NCBI GenBank assembly: GCA_023421245.1
Contig: JAEZTV010000034.1
Span: forward strand, 1 to 64,000
DNA from: Bacillota bacterium
GTDB lineage: Bacteria; Bacillota; Clostridia; Oscillospirales; Ruminococcaceae
Direction of reading: 5' to 3'
DNA length: 64,000 bases
The notes below the pieces were generated by a model. The model searched no databases. It was not told where the DNA came from and saw only the letters and a program-made list of their open reading frames with translations. Shown here one piece after another: positions 24,908 to 33,206 of this stretch. A program made the position numbers and the translations under genes. Numbering within the stretch: position 1 is the stretch's first letter; every line of letters begins with the position of its first letter.

Positions 24908-26011
24908 ATGGAAGTACTCTTTCACATGCCAACCAAGGTTATTGTCGGCAAAGGGTGTATCAAGAATAACGCGCACCTTTTGTCATCCTTAGGGCAAAAT
25001 GCCTTGATTGTTACCGGGGTACGCTCTGCAAAGCAGTGCGGTGCACTCGATGATATTACATCGATCCTTAATGCGCAAGGCAGCGCATACGCGATATATG
25101 ATAAGGTGATGGCAAACCCTACGATAGAATGTGTATATGATGGGGCAGAGTATGCAAAAAGTCAGGGTGTCGATTTTGTGATTGCCATTGGTGGCGGTTC
25201 GCCGATGGACGCAGCAAAGGCCATAGCCCTGCTTGCGCGCCAGGAGATTGCACCCGGGCAGCTGTTTTCGGGCAGCTACGGCAGTGCTGTCCTGCCCATG
25301 GCCTTTGTGCCCACTACTGCGGGAACAGGCTCGGAAGTGACCCCATATGCGGTGCTTACCAACAATAAGGTACAGACCAAGATGAGCATCTCTACACCTC
25401 ATATCTTCCCCAAAGTAGCGTTTCTTGACGCGTCATATACCATGGCGCTCCCAATAGGCAATACAATCAATACGGCAATTGACGCCCTCTCTCATGCGGT
25501 GGAAGGGATGCTTACGGTGCGTGCAAACCCTATGAGCGATATGCTTGCGTTACAAAGCATTGAGAATATTGCAGCCTGTTTTGACGCGCTCCAATCAGAG
25601 GAATTGACCTTTGAACTGCGTGAACGGCTTCTGTATGCGTCAATGCTCGCCGGTGTTGTGATTGCGCAGACCGGCACTTCGGTGGTGCACCCAATGGGTT
25701 ATCCGCTCACCTATTTTAAGGGGGTTGACCATGGCCGTGCAAACGGATTACTGCTCGGCTCTTTCCTAAGCTTTGTACAAGAGTATAAGCCGCAGCGGAT
25801 TGCACAGATTCTAGACGCATTGAACTTTTCTGCGGTGCACGAGCTTGAAGAAAAGTTGGCGCGTTTGCTCGGCGCAAAAGAGCAGATTACCGCCGAGGAA
25901 ATAACGCGGTACGCAGATATAGCAAGCAAGGCAAAGAATGTACAAAACACCTGTGTAGCGCTCGGCTGCGAAGATATTGCGGCGATGTATCGCACAAGCT
26001 TTGCCGTGTAA
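24908..26011 (+). CDS. Iron-containing alcohol dehydrogenase
   Basis: A 367-residue group III (Fe2+) alcohol dehydrogenase. The NAD(P)-binding IGGGSPMDAAKAIAL is near residue 97. Metal ligands are expected in NTAIDALSHAVEG (Asp, His) and in the later MGYPLTYFKGVDHGRANG (His). The C-terminal third is helical. It probably interconverts an aldehyde or ketone and an alcohol with NAD(P)H; the substrate is not predictable. ATG 24908 has TGAGGTTG upstream. A cupin gene follows after 138 bases. Confidence 0.93.
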   Translation: MEVLFHMPTKVIVGKGCIKNNAHLLSSLGQNALIVTGVRSAKQCGALDDITSILNAQGSAYAIYDKVMANPTIECVYDGAEYAKSQGVDFVIAIGGGSPMDAAKAIALLARQEIAPGQLFSGSYGSAVLPMAFVPTTAGTGSEVTPYAVLTNNKVQTKMSISTPHIFPKVAFLDASYTMALPIGNTINTAIDALSHAVEGMLTVRANPMSDMLALQSIENIAACFDALQSEELTFELRERLLYASMLAGVVIAQTGTSVVHPMGYPLTYFKGVDHGRANGLLLGSFLSFVQEYKPQRIAQILDALNFSAVHELEEKLARLLGAKEQITAEEITRYADIASKAKNVQNTCVALGCEDIAAMYRTSFAV

Positions 26012-26066
26012 CAAGACGCATCGCAGCGAGGCTGATGTAATACTGCTAGTATCCACATATCTGGTC

Positions 26067-26106
26067 TTCCCTGAAAAGAAACCGAATATTTATATCCGGC
26101 AGGGAA
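26067..26106. repeat. Hairpin before the cupin gene
   Basis: TTCCCTG (26067-26073) and CAGGGAA (26100-26106) flank a partly palindromic AT-rich core (CCGAATAT/ATATCCGG). There is no U-tract on the plus strand. It could be an operator or leader hairpin. Confidence 0.35.
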
Positions 26107-26149
26107 ACTGATAATAAAAAGAAATCTACCTTAAAAGGGAGGCGGCAAC

Positions 26150-26494
26150 ATGAGCAATCATTATCTAAAAAATATCGAATTTGAAAAGGCGCTTTATCTG
26201 TGCGATCTGGTTGCATATCAGTCAGGGCAGGTTGTAAGCAGAACACTGGTACAAAACAAGGGAGTCAGCATCACTTTGTTTTCGTTTGATGAAATGGAGG
26301 AGATTAGCAGCCACGCGTCTACCGGTGACGCCATGCTGACGGTGATGGAGGGAACCGCACTCATTACAATCGGCGATAATCAGTCTGAGGTGAGTGCCGG
26401 CCAGACCATTGTAATGCCGGCAAATATTCCCCACGCGGTTGCTGCAAAGAGCAGGTTTAAGATGCTCCTTACCGTAGTATTTCCGCAGAAATAG
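26150..26494 (+). CDS. Single-domain cupin protein
   Basis: A 114-residue cupin_2 protein. Motif 1 is degenerate (SSHASTGDAMLTVMEG), and motif 2 reads AGQTIVMPANIPHAV with the conserved histidine. Such stand-alone cupins bind a metal and a small molecule or act as isomerases; nothing more specific is visible. The ATG at 26150 follows AAAAGGGAGG. It is closed by a very strong bidirectional terminator. Confidence 0.85.
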   Translation: MSNHYLKNIEFEKALYLCDLVAYQSGQVVSRTLVQNKGVSITLFSFDEMEEISSHASTGDAMLTVMEGTALITIGDNQSEVSAGQTIVMPANIPHAVAAKSRFKMLLTVVFPQK

Positions 26495-26505
26495 CAGGCT
26501 CAACC

Positions 26506-26552
26506 CATACAGCAAAAGCCCACCCCGTCACAGGGTGGGCTTTTGCTGTATG
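26506..26552. terminator. Bidirectional terminator between cupin and DUF815 genes
   Basis: A perfect 20-bp stem (26506-26525 with 26533-26552; core AGCAAAAGCCCACCC / GGGTGGGCTTTTGCT) with a 7-base loop between convergent genes. Confidence 0.93.
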
Positions 26553-26572
26553 GTAATGCTGCATTTAAAAAG

Positions 26573-27757
26573 CTATCTGGCTTTAAGCTGCAGAATAAAC
26601 TGCATCGCCGCACGCGGGGAACGTCCGCCGCGCAGCGTGGCAAATCGTTCCGCTTCTAAAAACAGCGAATTGTCCTCCATCACAATATCATGCCGGTGTT
26701 TGAGCGCAAGTACGATATCAAGGTATTGCCGCTTGTCCGGTTTATAGAATCCGACACTTAACCCAAATCGGTCAGAGAGCGACGCCATTTCCTGCATCGT
26801 TTCGTTGAGATGGATATCATCCCCTTCGCGGTCGGAGAATCGCTCTTTAATCAGGTGCCTGCGGTTGCTGGTGGCGTAGATCGCGAAGTTTTGCGTTCTT
26901 GCGGATGCAGAGCCTTCCAGTACCGCTTTGAGCGCGTTGAACTCATCCCCAATCGATGTAAACGAAAGATCATCGATGAACAGAATAAATTTCAGGGGAT
27001 TATCGCTAAGTCCGACAATAATATCGGGTATCTCGTGAAGCTGGTTTTTGGTAAGCTCAATTAGGCGAAGCCCCTGCTCGGAATATTCATTTACCACCGC
27101 TTTCACGGTAGAAGACTTGCCTGTTCCCGCATCGCCGTACAGCAGTGCGTTAGCAGCGGGCTTTCCCGCAATCAGCGCGAGGGTATTGCGAACAACTTCC
27201 TCGTGCTGATGCTCATAACCGCACAGGTCGCTAAGGCGGATGGGGTCGGGATGCTCAACAGGAACAAGCACACCTCCCTTGCGCTGGAACATCGCATACT
27301 CGGCAAACATGCCATACCCGCGTGTGGCAGCAGTGCTCGCAGCACCCAGATATGAGGCAGCAAAGTCAATGTTGCTGGTTTGCCACTGGGGCAGATAGCC
27401 CGCATACCCAAGAGTTGCGCACACATCAGCAGCGGCTAATCGAGCAATCCGCCCGATTTTACACAGCTCCTGCTCGACGCAGCGCGTAAGATGTGCATCC
27501 GGCTTCCGGCCTTGTGCCACAAGGCGGATATATATGTTGTCATCCAGCAATACGCGGCGCAGCAGATAGTCGGTTAGGTTATCGCCGCACGGGTATAGCT
27601 GCGCCATCAAAGCCGAGTATTGGTTTACGCACTCTGCGGTGGGGGAGTCAATGGCTTCCAATAGACGTAAAAGCCGGTGAACCACCTTATCCTTAAGCAG
27701 GCCGCGAAATATTACGAGGGAACGAAGGTCAAGCGTGAGCTCGCCGAACGTGTTCAT
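26573..27757 (-). CDS. DUF815 family AAA+ ATPase
   Basis: A 394-residue P-loop ATPase of the DUF815 family. The N-terminal 180 residues are helical and family-specific. The ATPase core has Walker A YGDAGTGKSS near residue 206 and Walker B FILFIDDLSF near residue 255, with a sensor/arginine region AIYATSNRRHLIKERFSDREGD split around residue 300 (ATSNRRHLIKERFSD). It is widespread as a single gene in Clostridia with unknown function. ATG 27757 has GAAAGAAGGA upstream. It faces the cupin gene across the shared terminator and has no operon partner. Confidence 0.88.
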   Translation of the reverse strand: MNTFGELTLDLRSLVIFRGLLKDKVVHRLLRLLEAIDSPTAECVNQYSALMAQLYPCGDNLTDYLLRRVLLDDNIYIRLVAQGRKPDAHLTRCVEQELCKIGRIARLAAADVCATLGYAGYLPQWQTSNIDFAASYLGAASTAATRGYGMFAEYAMFQRKGGVLVPVEHPDPIRLSDLCGYEHQHEEVVRNTLALIAGKPAANALLYGDAGTGKSSTVKAVVNEYSEQGLRLIELTKNQLHEIPDIIVGLSDNPLKFILFIDDLSFTSIGDEFNALKAVLEGSASARTQNFAIYATSNRRHLIKERFSDREGDDIHLNETMQEMASLSDRFGLSVGFYKPDKRQYLDIVLALKHRHDIVMEDNSLFLEAERFATLRGGRSPRAAMQFILQLKAR

Positions 27758-28425
27758 GTGGGCATCCTTCTTTCTGTGTTATGCAACTGTATGGTGCGGC
27801 TTTGGCAAACAACTATAAAATAAGCAAAGTATAATATTGATATATATGAATGTTTATAGAAAATTCCGAAAATCCGTTTTATCACCTTTAAACTGGCACA
27901 AACGAATCGGCGTATTAAGAAGTTAAAGATGCTGTAAGTAAGCCGAATTACTGGTATGGACTTCTTTGTGCCGTAACTATTTGCGCGAAACGTTACAATA
28001 TAGACAAATACAAATGTATATGGAATTCCCGCAGACCTGATATATCGCAATGAATCGGCAACTGCAAAAGAGAAGAGCTTCGTTACCTGTTGCGGCTTAT
28101 GCGACTGAAGCTTTTCAAGGTTTGTCTTTTGATATAGTATAACATATCATTTCATATAGCAACAGAAAAGCCCGGTATCTTATGCTCTGAAAATAGAATG
28201 TTGGTGCAATAGCAAATTAAGTACATACACAACAGCCACAACAGCCAAAACAATAGTCATTTGCGCAAAATGGGAGTTAGCTTTTTTCATGGTCATTTAT
28301 GCTAAAATAGAAGGACCAAACAAATAAACTTACAAAAAAAGGTCAATTGATGTAGTCTGTCTGGTTGCTTTTAGAACACACCGGTCTTGCGAAGCAACAT
28401 CTGCAGGGAAGGGATTGTTGGCGTA
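27758..28425. other. AT-rich intergenic region, no gene called
   Basis: About 670 bases between two divergent genes, very AT-rich. It contains an extended -10 element (TGC-TAAAAT, 28300-28308) that could serve the DUF4118 remnant. A 38-codon minus-strand frame with one hydrophobic segment (28180-28296) has no ribosome binding site. I see no RNA gene. Confidence 0.5.
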
Positions 28426-29030
28426 ATGAACGAGAGTAAGCACTGGTTGCATGAAAAAAATGAATTTGCCGGCCCTAAGATGACGATCGTGCAATGGCTT
28501 ACGGCAGGAAGCTGTGTGTGGAAAGAACTGATTAAAACTTTTGGGGTGCTCCTTATAGCTGTGATTATCACTGAGCTTTTATGGCGGAATCAGATTGGTA
28601 ATCAGAATATCATTGTTATCTACATCCTGTCGGTGCTTATCGTCTCCCGCATAATGTCGGGCTATTTATACGGGATTATTGCAACGCTCATCAGTGCATT
28701 TGTTTACGATTATTTGATAACCTATCCACGTCTGGGCTTTAGTTTTACGTTTGGTTTCCCGCTTACATTCATTATAATGCTGCTGGTTACATTAATTATA
28801 AGCACAGTGACTAACCAGTTAAAGGCGCAAACGGCACTTGCGATAGAACGAGAAAAAATGAGGATAAAACAAACGAATTTTCTTCCCGTGGCTTGGGAAT
28901 TGGGCTTTCCATCTGCAAGACCATTGTTCAAGCGCACGATGGTACGATTGAAGGCATAAACGGAAAAAACGGAGGAGCACTCTTTCGGTTTATACTGCCA
29001 CTTTCTGATGACAGCACCGGCAGCAAATAA
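28426..29030 (+). pseudogene. DUF4118 (KdpD-like) sensor kinase remnant
   Basis: The N-terminal half reads as a DUF4118 sensor kinase: KKNEFAGPK-type start, then four membrane segments including GYLYGIIATLISAFVYDYL, and the pre-HisKA stretch EREKMRIKQTNF. The phospho-accepting histidine, the HisKA dimerisation domain and most of the ATPase domain are missing. At about 28887 the sequence jumps, in another frame, to the G2 end of an HATPase domain (RGLGIGLSICKTIVQAHDG) and its normal C-terminus ending at 29030. This is an internal deletion of several hundred bases plus loss of frame. Confidence 0.85.
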
Positions 29031-29098
29031 CAGCACCATATTATGTGCCGAGTAATTACAAAAAACTATTTTCAGGTGAAGGCTGAAAGGCGGATGCA

Positions 29099-29463
29099 TT
29101 GAACTGCAAGCATTCAATACTTATCGTTGAAGATGACAGAACACTCATGAATTTTTTTCTGCGTTTTTAACGGCGCATCAGTATGATGTGATGAAATCCG
29201 CAAAGGCAAGCGAGGCAATTTTAGTGGTCGTATCCCATCAGCCGGACTTAATTTTGCTTGATTTAGGTTTGCCGGATATGGATGGAATTGAGGTTATCAA
29301 AAGCATCCGTGAATGGTCTGATATCCCCGTGATTGTACTATCGGCACGGTATCATGAAATGGATAAGGTTTCAGTGCTGGATATGGGCGCTAACGATTAT
29401 GTAACGAAGCCCTTTGGAAACAACGAGCTGCTGGCGCGCATCCGCACAGCCATTCGGGAAAAC
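29099..29463 (+). pseudogene. KdpE-like response regulator, frameshifted and truncated
   Basis: From a TTG at 29099 behind GAAAGGCGG the frame reads MNCKHSILIVEDDRTLMNF. It then loses register in the T-run at 29152-29158 (one base too few) and stops. In the shifted frame it continues as a receiver domain: SAFLTAHQYDVMKSA, phospho-acceptor LLDLGLPDMDG, VIVLSARY and YVTKPFGNNELLARIRTAIRE. It ends abruptly near 29463, with no output DNA-binding domain. It would have partnered the adjacent broken kinase. Confidence 0.85.
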
Positions 29464-29479
29464 TCCTGGGTAACGGGAC

Positions 29480-29624
29480 TTACGCAAAACCACCATAAGA
29501 CTTGAATGTGGCTAAAGTCCTCCAGCCCGGTCAGGGCAGGGGCATAGTTTTTGTCCAAAACAATGCGCATATTGCCCTCGTTGCAGGAAATCGTTCCGAT
29601 GGTATTCAGTTTTAATTCTGCCAT
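29480..29624 (-). pseudogene. Truncated TrmO/UPF0066 methyltransferase, N-terminal fragment
   Basis: On the minus strand a normal start (ATG 29624 behind AAGGAG) gives MAELKLNTIGTISCNEGN, then RIVLDKNYAPALTGLEDFSH and IQVLWWF, the beginning of the short TsaA/TrmO (UPF0066) family that methylates tRNA t6A37. Homology ends after about 46 residues, where the frame runs into the antisense of the KdpE-like remnant. About two thirds of the gene, including the SAM-binding part, is absent. Confidence 0.8.
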
Positions 29625-29785
29625 AAATATCGTGCTCCTTCATGTTATTTACGGCGCCGTAGGATTATCATAGCAGAGCTTCTGATATACTAAAACCCCT
29701 TTTTTCATCTTTTTTAAAATACCGGTTGCAATAAATTTTATAAGCTGTTACGCTCAAATCACCCCATGCCGAAAGGATGATTTTC

Positions 29786-30238
29786 ATGAAATCTCATATA
29801 GAGAATATCTCCGCCGCGTCCATCATTTATATGCGCCGCACCGGGGCCTACGGACCGGAAAATTACCAGCTGATGCAAAAAATGAAGGATTGGATACAGG
29901 AACATGGCCTTTGGAACGAAGGCGGCACTATTTACGCCATCGCTTGGGATAATTCCTCCGTCACAGATCCGAAAGCCTGCCGGTATGATGTTTGCTTTGC
30001 AACGAACAGCGACGGGAAGGACTCCGCCATTCAACGCGGTACGTTGCCCGCCGGAGCATATCTCGTCTTTGAAATCCCGCACACGGCCGAAGATATGCAA
30101 AGATTTTGGACTTCTATTGCCGATCTCCTGACGAAAGAGGATGTGCAGATGGATTGCAGCCGTCCCATTATGGAACGATATCAATTCGCCTTGGTTGAAA
30201 AAGGATGTTGTGAGTTTTGTATTCCGGTTATAGATTAG
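29786..30238 (+). CDS. GyrI-like/AraC effector-binding domain protein
   Basis: A 150-residue single-domain protein of the GyrI-like small-molecule-binding family, also found as the C-terminal sensor of AraC/BmrR-type regulators. Supporting blocks are YMRRTGAYGPENYQLMQK, IYAIAWDNSSVTDPKACRYD and LPAGAYLVFEIPHTAEDM. No DNA-binding domain is attached, so it may sequester or sense a compound (inference). Start ATG 29786 is preferred over ATG 29777, because GAAAGGA at 29771-29777 overlaps the latter. It has its own terminator. Confidence 0.85.
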   Translation: MKSHIENISAASIIYMRRTGAYGPENYQLMQKMKDWIQEHGLWNEGGTIYAIAWDNSSVTDPKACRYDVCFATNSDGKDSAIQRGTLPAGAYLVFEIPHTAEDMQRFWTSIADLLTKEDVQMDCSRPIMERYQFALVEKGCCEFCIPVID

Positions 30239-30246
30239 ATACAAAA

Positions 30247-30285
30247 ACGCTGGGGTGCCAAACGGCATCTCAGCGTCAAATTTTT
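30247..30285 (+). terminator. Terminator after the GyrI-like gene
   Basis: ACGCTGGGGTGCC (30247-30259) pairs with GGCATCTCAGCGT (30264-30276) through 13 pairs with two wobbles, followed by CAAATTTTT. Confidence 0.8.
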
Positions 30286-30382
30286 CTCTCATTTTCTGCT
30301 CTTATATTACCACAAAATCGCTCAAATTTCAAGTCTTGTAATGCTCCGCCGCAGGGTGTATGTAGGTATAGGGGGTGATTTT

Positions 30383-30861
30383 ATCGAGCAGAATTTTTTG
30401 CTCATTCCCATCCAAGTGCAAATGGCTGCCGCCATGCAGGAGCTGGATGCGTGCAATGAATTGTCCGGTCATTTTGGTTTAGCCCTGACGGGGGAGCAAT
30501 GCTTTGATTGACCGATCAGCGGTTTCAGGCGCTCAAGTCCACGGGGCGGATTGAGTTCGGCGAAGGTGTGCTGAAAAAGCTGGTGACAGCTTTCTGCAAT
30601 TCGCCCTATATCACGCAGCAAAATTACGAATAAACGCTGGGCGAGCTGCAGGACATCTTCTATTACTTCAAGAACGAATCTGAGGACGGCCTTTCTGATG
30701 ACGAGTTGATTGAGGCGATGAAATCGGTGTTCGACGGCAAAGCGCAAGGGTCGCTGGAGTATCTGGCGGGAACGGCACTGGAGAATCTGTGCCGCATCCT
30801 TCGCGGCGGTGAGGCCGAGAAATACGAAGGCTCGGAGGGTGAGGAGGACTATGAAGAATGA
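30383..30861 (+). pseudogene. DUF6323-like gene, frameshift and internal stop
   Basis: The conceptual protein reads IEQNFLLIPIQVQMAAAM, QELDACNELSGHFGLALTGEQ, a frameshift near 30500, RFQALKSTGRIEFGEGVLKK and SPYITQQNYE. A stop codon (TAA, 30631-30633) stands where glutamate is expected, then TLGELQDIFYYFKN follows to a stop at 30861. It resembles DUF6323 proteins of Clostridia, which I know as neighbours of DUF6179. The two lesions make a functional product unlikely. Its end overlaps the start of the next gene by 11 bases, a relic of translational coupling. Confidence 0.75.
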
Positions 30862-31753
30862 GCTGACAACCGTTGGCGCTTTTTCGCTTCAGGAGGTACC
30901 TGACGCCGACACAATGGCTGCGCAAATCAAGCTGTGGGAGTTTCTTGGCAGGTGGGTGCGTTCCTACACGATGGGGGACAGCAGTTCCGTGCGAATCGAA
31001 ACCGCGCAGGAGCTTCTCGCATCCATCTGCTATGTTTTGGGCATTGATTCGAATAATCCATCCACACTGAAACCCGTACAGGACTGGGATTTGGACCGCC
31101 GCTTTTCAGAGGGCATCACCGCGATTGAGGGGAAAATCCAGACCGCCCAAAAGCTCTGGCAGGCGGCCTGTCTCAGCGCCCCGAAGATTGATAACATCTC
31201 TCTGGGCAGCACATTGCGCAGCATCGGCAGTTTTTCCAAGCGGTATCATTACCGCTATTTCGCCCACGAGATCCCCTGCGACATCGACTATCAACTGTGC
31301 CATCCGGTTCCGGAAACGCTTTTGGGCGTGGACTATATCATCGAGTATCTGCGCCGCGTTTTGCTTGAGCAGGACTTCCTGCGGCGCTTTAAACCGGCGC
31401 TGTGTATCCGCGTATTGAATGCCTATTGCCTTGATTACGAGGGGCTGCTCATCAATCTCTACGAGCCGGTGGCAACCAACGCCATCGGTTTGGCGCTTGC
31501 CCACGGCGATATTCGCAGGCTGGATATTTCGCCACACGAACGTGAACGCATCGCAGCGTTATTTGAGCCGCTGTCAAAGAAGCAGTCGGTCGTTGCGTTG
31601 CGATCCGCCGCGTCTGCGGTCTGTATCGCTCTGGATATCCATCAGCCGGAAGCCCGGGGATATCTTCAAAAGCTGGCGGAGAATCTGTATCCCCGCATCC
31701 ATGCCGCCCTTCCTGCGGGAAGCCTGGAGGGGATTTTCTTGGCCTGCCAATAG
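30851..31753 (+). CDS. DUF6179 family protein
   Basis: A 300-residue protein resembling the DUF6179 family, all-helical in appearance and without signal peptide or membrane segments. Typical blocks are SSSVRIETAQELLASICYVLG, AQKLWQAACLS, YFAHEIPCDIDYQLCHPVPE and LLINLYEPVATNAIGLALAH. Function unknown. The C-terminus stops soon after LEGIFLACQ and may be slightly short for the family. The ATG at 30851 follows GGTGAGGAGG. Its coupled upstream partner (DUF6323-like) is broken, so this copy may be an orphan on the way to loss. Confidence 0.75.
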   Translation: MKNELTTVGAFSLQEVPDADTMAAQIKLWEFLGRWVRSYTMGDSSSVRIETAQELLASICYVLGIDSNNPSTLKPVQDWDLDRRFSEGITAIEGKIQTAQKLWQAACLSAPKIDNISLGSTLRSIGSFSKRYHYRYFAHEIPCDIDYQLCHPVPETLLGVDYIIEYLRRVLLEQDFLRRFKPALCIRVLNAYCLDYEGLLINLYEPVATNAIGLALAHGDIRRLDISPHERERIAALFEPLSKKQSVVALRSAASAVCIALDIHQPEARGYLQKLAENLYPRIHAALPAGSLEGIFLACQ

Positions 31754-31758
31754 CGAAA

Positions 31759-31793
31759 GCCCGTTAAAATCGGAAGATTTCAACGGGCATATT
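31759..31793. terminator. Terminator between DUF6179 and XRE genes
   Basis: GCCCGTT (31759-31765) pairs with AACGGGC (31782-31788), with an inner AAATC/GATTT extension, between convergent genes. The U-tract (ATATTT) is modest. Confidence 0.65.
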
Positions 31794-31811
31794 TCATTTG
31801 GCGCGATATGG

Positions 31812-32282
31812 TTACTTTGCCTTCCAGCGCTTTAACGTTGGAAGAAATTCCCGGAGCTGCGCTCTCGCCTCATCGGGAGTGATACTTACACCGCTATCCT
31901 CGCTCCACTCATTGAGATGCTCGATATTATGCTCAATCGCTTCCTCCAAGGTCATAGGGCGCAGAAAAGTGCCGTTTCCATAACAGTAGGTACAATATTC
32001 TTCGGATTTGCTTCCATCCTGTTCGGAGCCCTTTACATCATCGCTATACAACGTCATGCCGCAGCTTTGACATTGTACAGGTGGTGCGCCCAAGAGCGCA
32101 TTAATGGATACCCCAAACTTTTTTGAAATAAGCTTGAGGGTTTCCGTATTGGGAACGGTCTCGCCGGTTTCCCATCGCGATACGGCCTGCCTGGTTACAA
32201 AAAGCCGCTCGGCCATTTCATCCTGGGATAAATTATGGTGCTTACGAAGCTCTATCATCACATCTTTGGTTTCCAATATCAT
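31812..32282 (-). CDS. XRE regulator with C-terminal zinc ribbon
   Basis: A 156-residue protein. Residues 9-63 are an XRE helix-turn-helix (LRKHHNLSQDEMAERLFVTR, then QAVSRWETGETVP). A putative zinc ribbon CQSCG...YCTYC follows (about residues 75-105), and then a C-terminal helical domain (MTLEEAIEHNIEHLNEW). XRE/zinc-ribbon fusions occur in Firmicutes as small regulators of unknown signal. ATG 32282 has AAGGCGGTG upstream on the minus strand; the longer frame to 32480 has no such site. Confidence 0.82.
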   Translation of the reverse strand: MILETKDVMIELRKHHNLSQDEMAERLFVTRQAVSRWETGETVPNTETLKLISKKFGVSINALLGAPPVQCQSCGMTLYSDDVKGSEQDGSKSEEYCTYCYGNGTFLRPMTLEEAIEHNIEHLNEWSEDSGVSITPDEARAQLREFLPTLKRWKAK

Positions 32283-32530
32283 CACCGCCTTCGAGTTTAT
32301 TATAGCGGAAAATGCGATGATATGAAAGCAACTTCCTGTTGCCCTCGCTATTTGTTTTCTTGGCCGGCAAAGGATAATGCATCTAAGATTTCTTTCTGGG
32401 ATTTTCCCGATTCCAAGTCGGATTCTTATCTTTTGGCTCCATAATATATTGAAACTGATAATCAACCATAAATGCTTCACCTATGTGCTTAGATTGCATA
32501 ATTATCCCTCTCATTATATGCAATGCGAGG

Positions 32531-32571
32531 GCAAAAAACAAGGCCTGCGAGTTAGCTCGCAAGCCTTGTTT
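32531..32571 (-). terminator. Terminator of the tRNA-Ala gene
   Basis: On the minus strand, AAACAAGGC-TTGCGAG faces CTCGCAGGCCTTGTTT and is followed by a T run. It abuts the tRNA 3' end. Confidence 0.85.
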
Positions 32572-32647
<76 letters not shown>

Positions 32648-32683
32648 ATATTGGCACAGTTTCGTTGCGATGCAACGTATATT

Positions 32684-32712
32684 AGTATACAAAATCAGCA
32701 TCGTTTCGTCAA
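32684..32712 (-). promoter_or_regulatory. SigA-type promoter of tRNA-Ala
   Basis: On the minus strand TTGACG (32712-32707), 17 bases, TATACT (32689-32684), about 36 bases before the tRNA 5' end. Confidence 0.8.
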
Positions 32713-32897
32713 TACCTAAAATGTAAAAACAACAACTTTTTAATTCAATCGCAAAAGCACGTAAAAATGAGCGGAAATAGTTATTACAAAATCTTCTCTA
32801 AAGATAAGCAAAGCAGATATGCATTAACCTTTTTAGCGATGCCGGCTGATTTGAATATTGAAAAGTATATGTATTATAAAATACTCCTGCTATGTGT

Positions 32898-33116
32898 CTA
32901 CAACTTAAACTCATCCTCGGTATATTGCGGCAGCAGCAGTGGACTTTTGGGTGAACGTTTTTGCGGTGCATACATAAAATGCTTACACTTGCCTTGCTCG
33001 GAAATGTGTTTGTTCTTTACACATTTCATCACCTGTTCACTATCCGATACAAAGTAGGAGCAATAACTGCAAGAAGGGGAAATTTCTTTGCCGAAAAAAC
33101 GAAGTCTAGTCTTCAC
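32898..33116 (-). CDS. Small cysteine-containing conserved protein
   Basis: A 72-residue protein beginning (V)KTRLRFFGKEISPSCSYC, with further cysteines in MKCVKNK and GKCKHF, then a basic-proline tail (YAPQKRSPKSPLLLPQY) ending EDEFKL. Four or more cysteines in CxxC-x(n)-C-x(n)-C spacing suggest a zinc-binding fold (inference). I know similar short proteins in Oscillospirales but no function. A GTG start at 33116 is chosen because AGGTGG lies 7 bases upstream; the frame is open further to an ATG at 33149. ylbJ lies upstream on the same strand. Confidence 0.7.
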   Translation of the reverse strand: MKTRLRFFGKEISPSCSYCSYFVSDSEQVMKCVKNKHISEQGKCKHFMYAPQKRSPKSPLLLPQYTEDEFKL

Positions 33117-33206
33117 AGTTCCACCACCTATTACCTCTTTATTCTGCATAAATATATTGTAGCAAAGATAAATGCAGATTGCCATAGTAGATTGGCAGAT
33201 ATCAAA

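Noticed and set aside
27754..28050. 98-residue minus-strand frame next to the DUF815 gene
   Set aside because: AT-rich low-complexity composition (many Ile/Tyr/Phe) and no motif; it overlaps the DUF815 promoter region.
28180..28296. 38-codon minus-strand frame with one hydrophobic segment
   Set aside because: No Shine-Dalgarno sequence and an AT-rich setting. It could be a real small membrane peptide but the support is too thin.
32767..33057. 96-residue plus-strand frame
   Set aside because: It is antisense to the small cysteine protein and lacks any recognisable feature.
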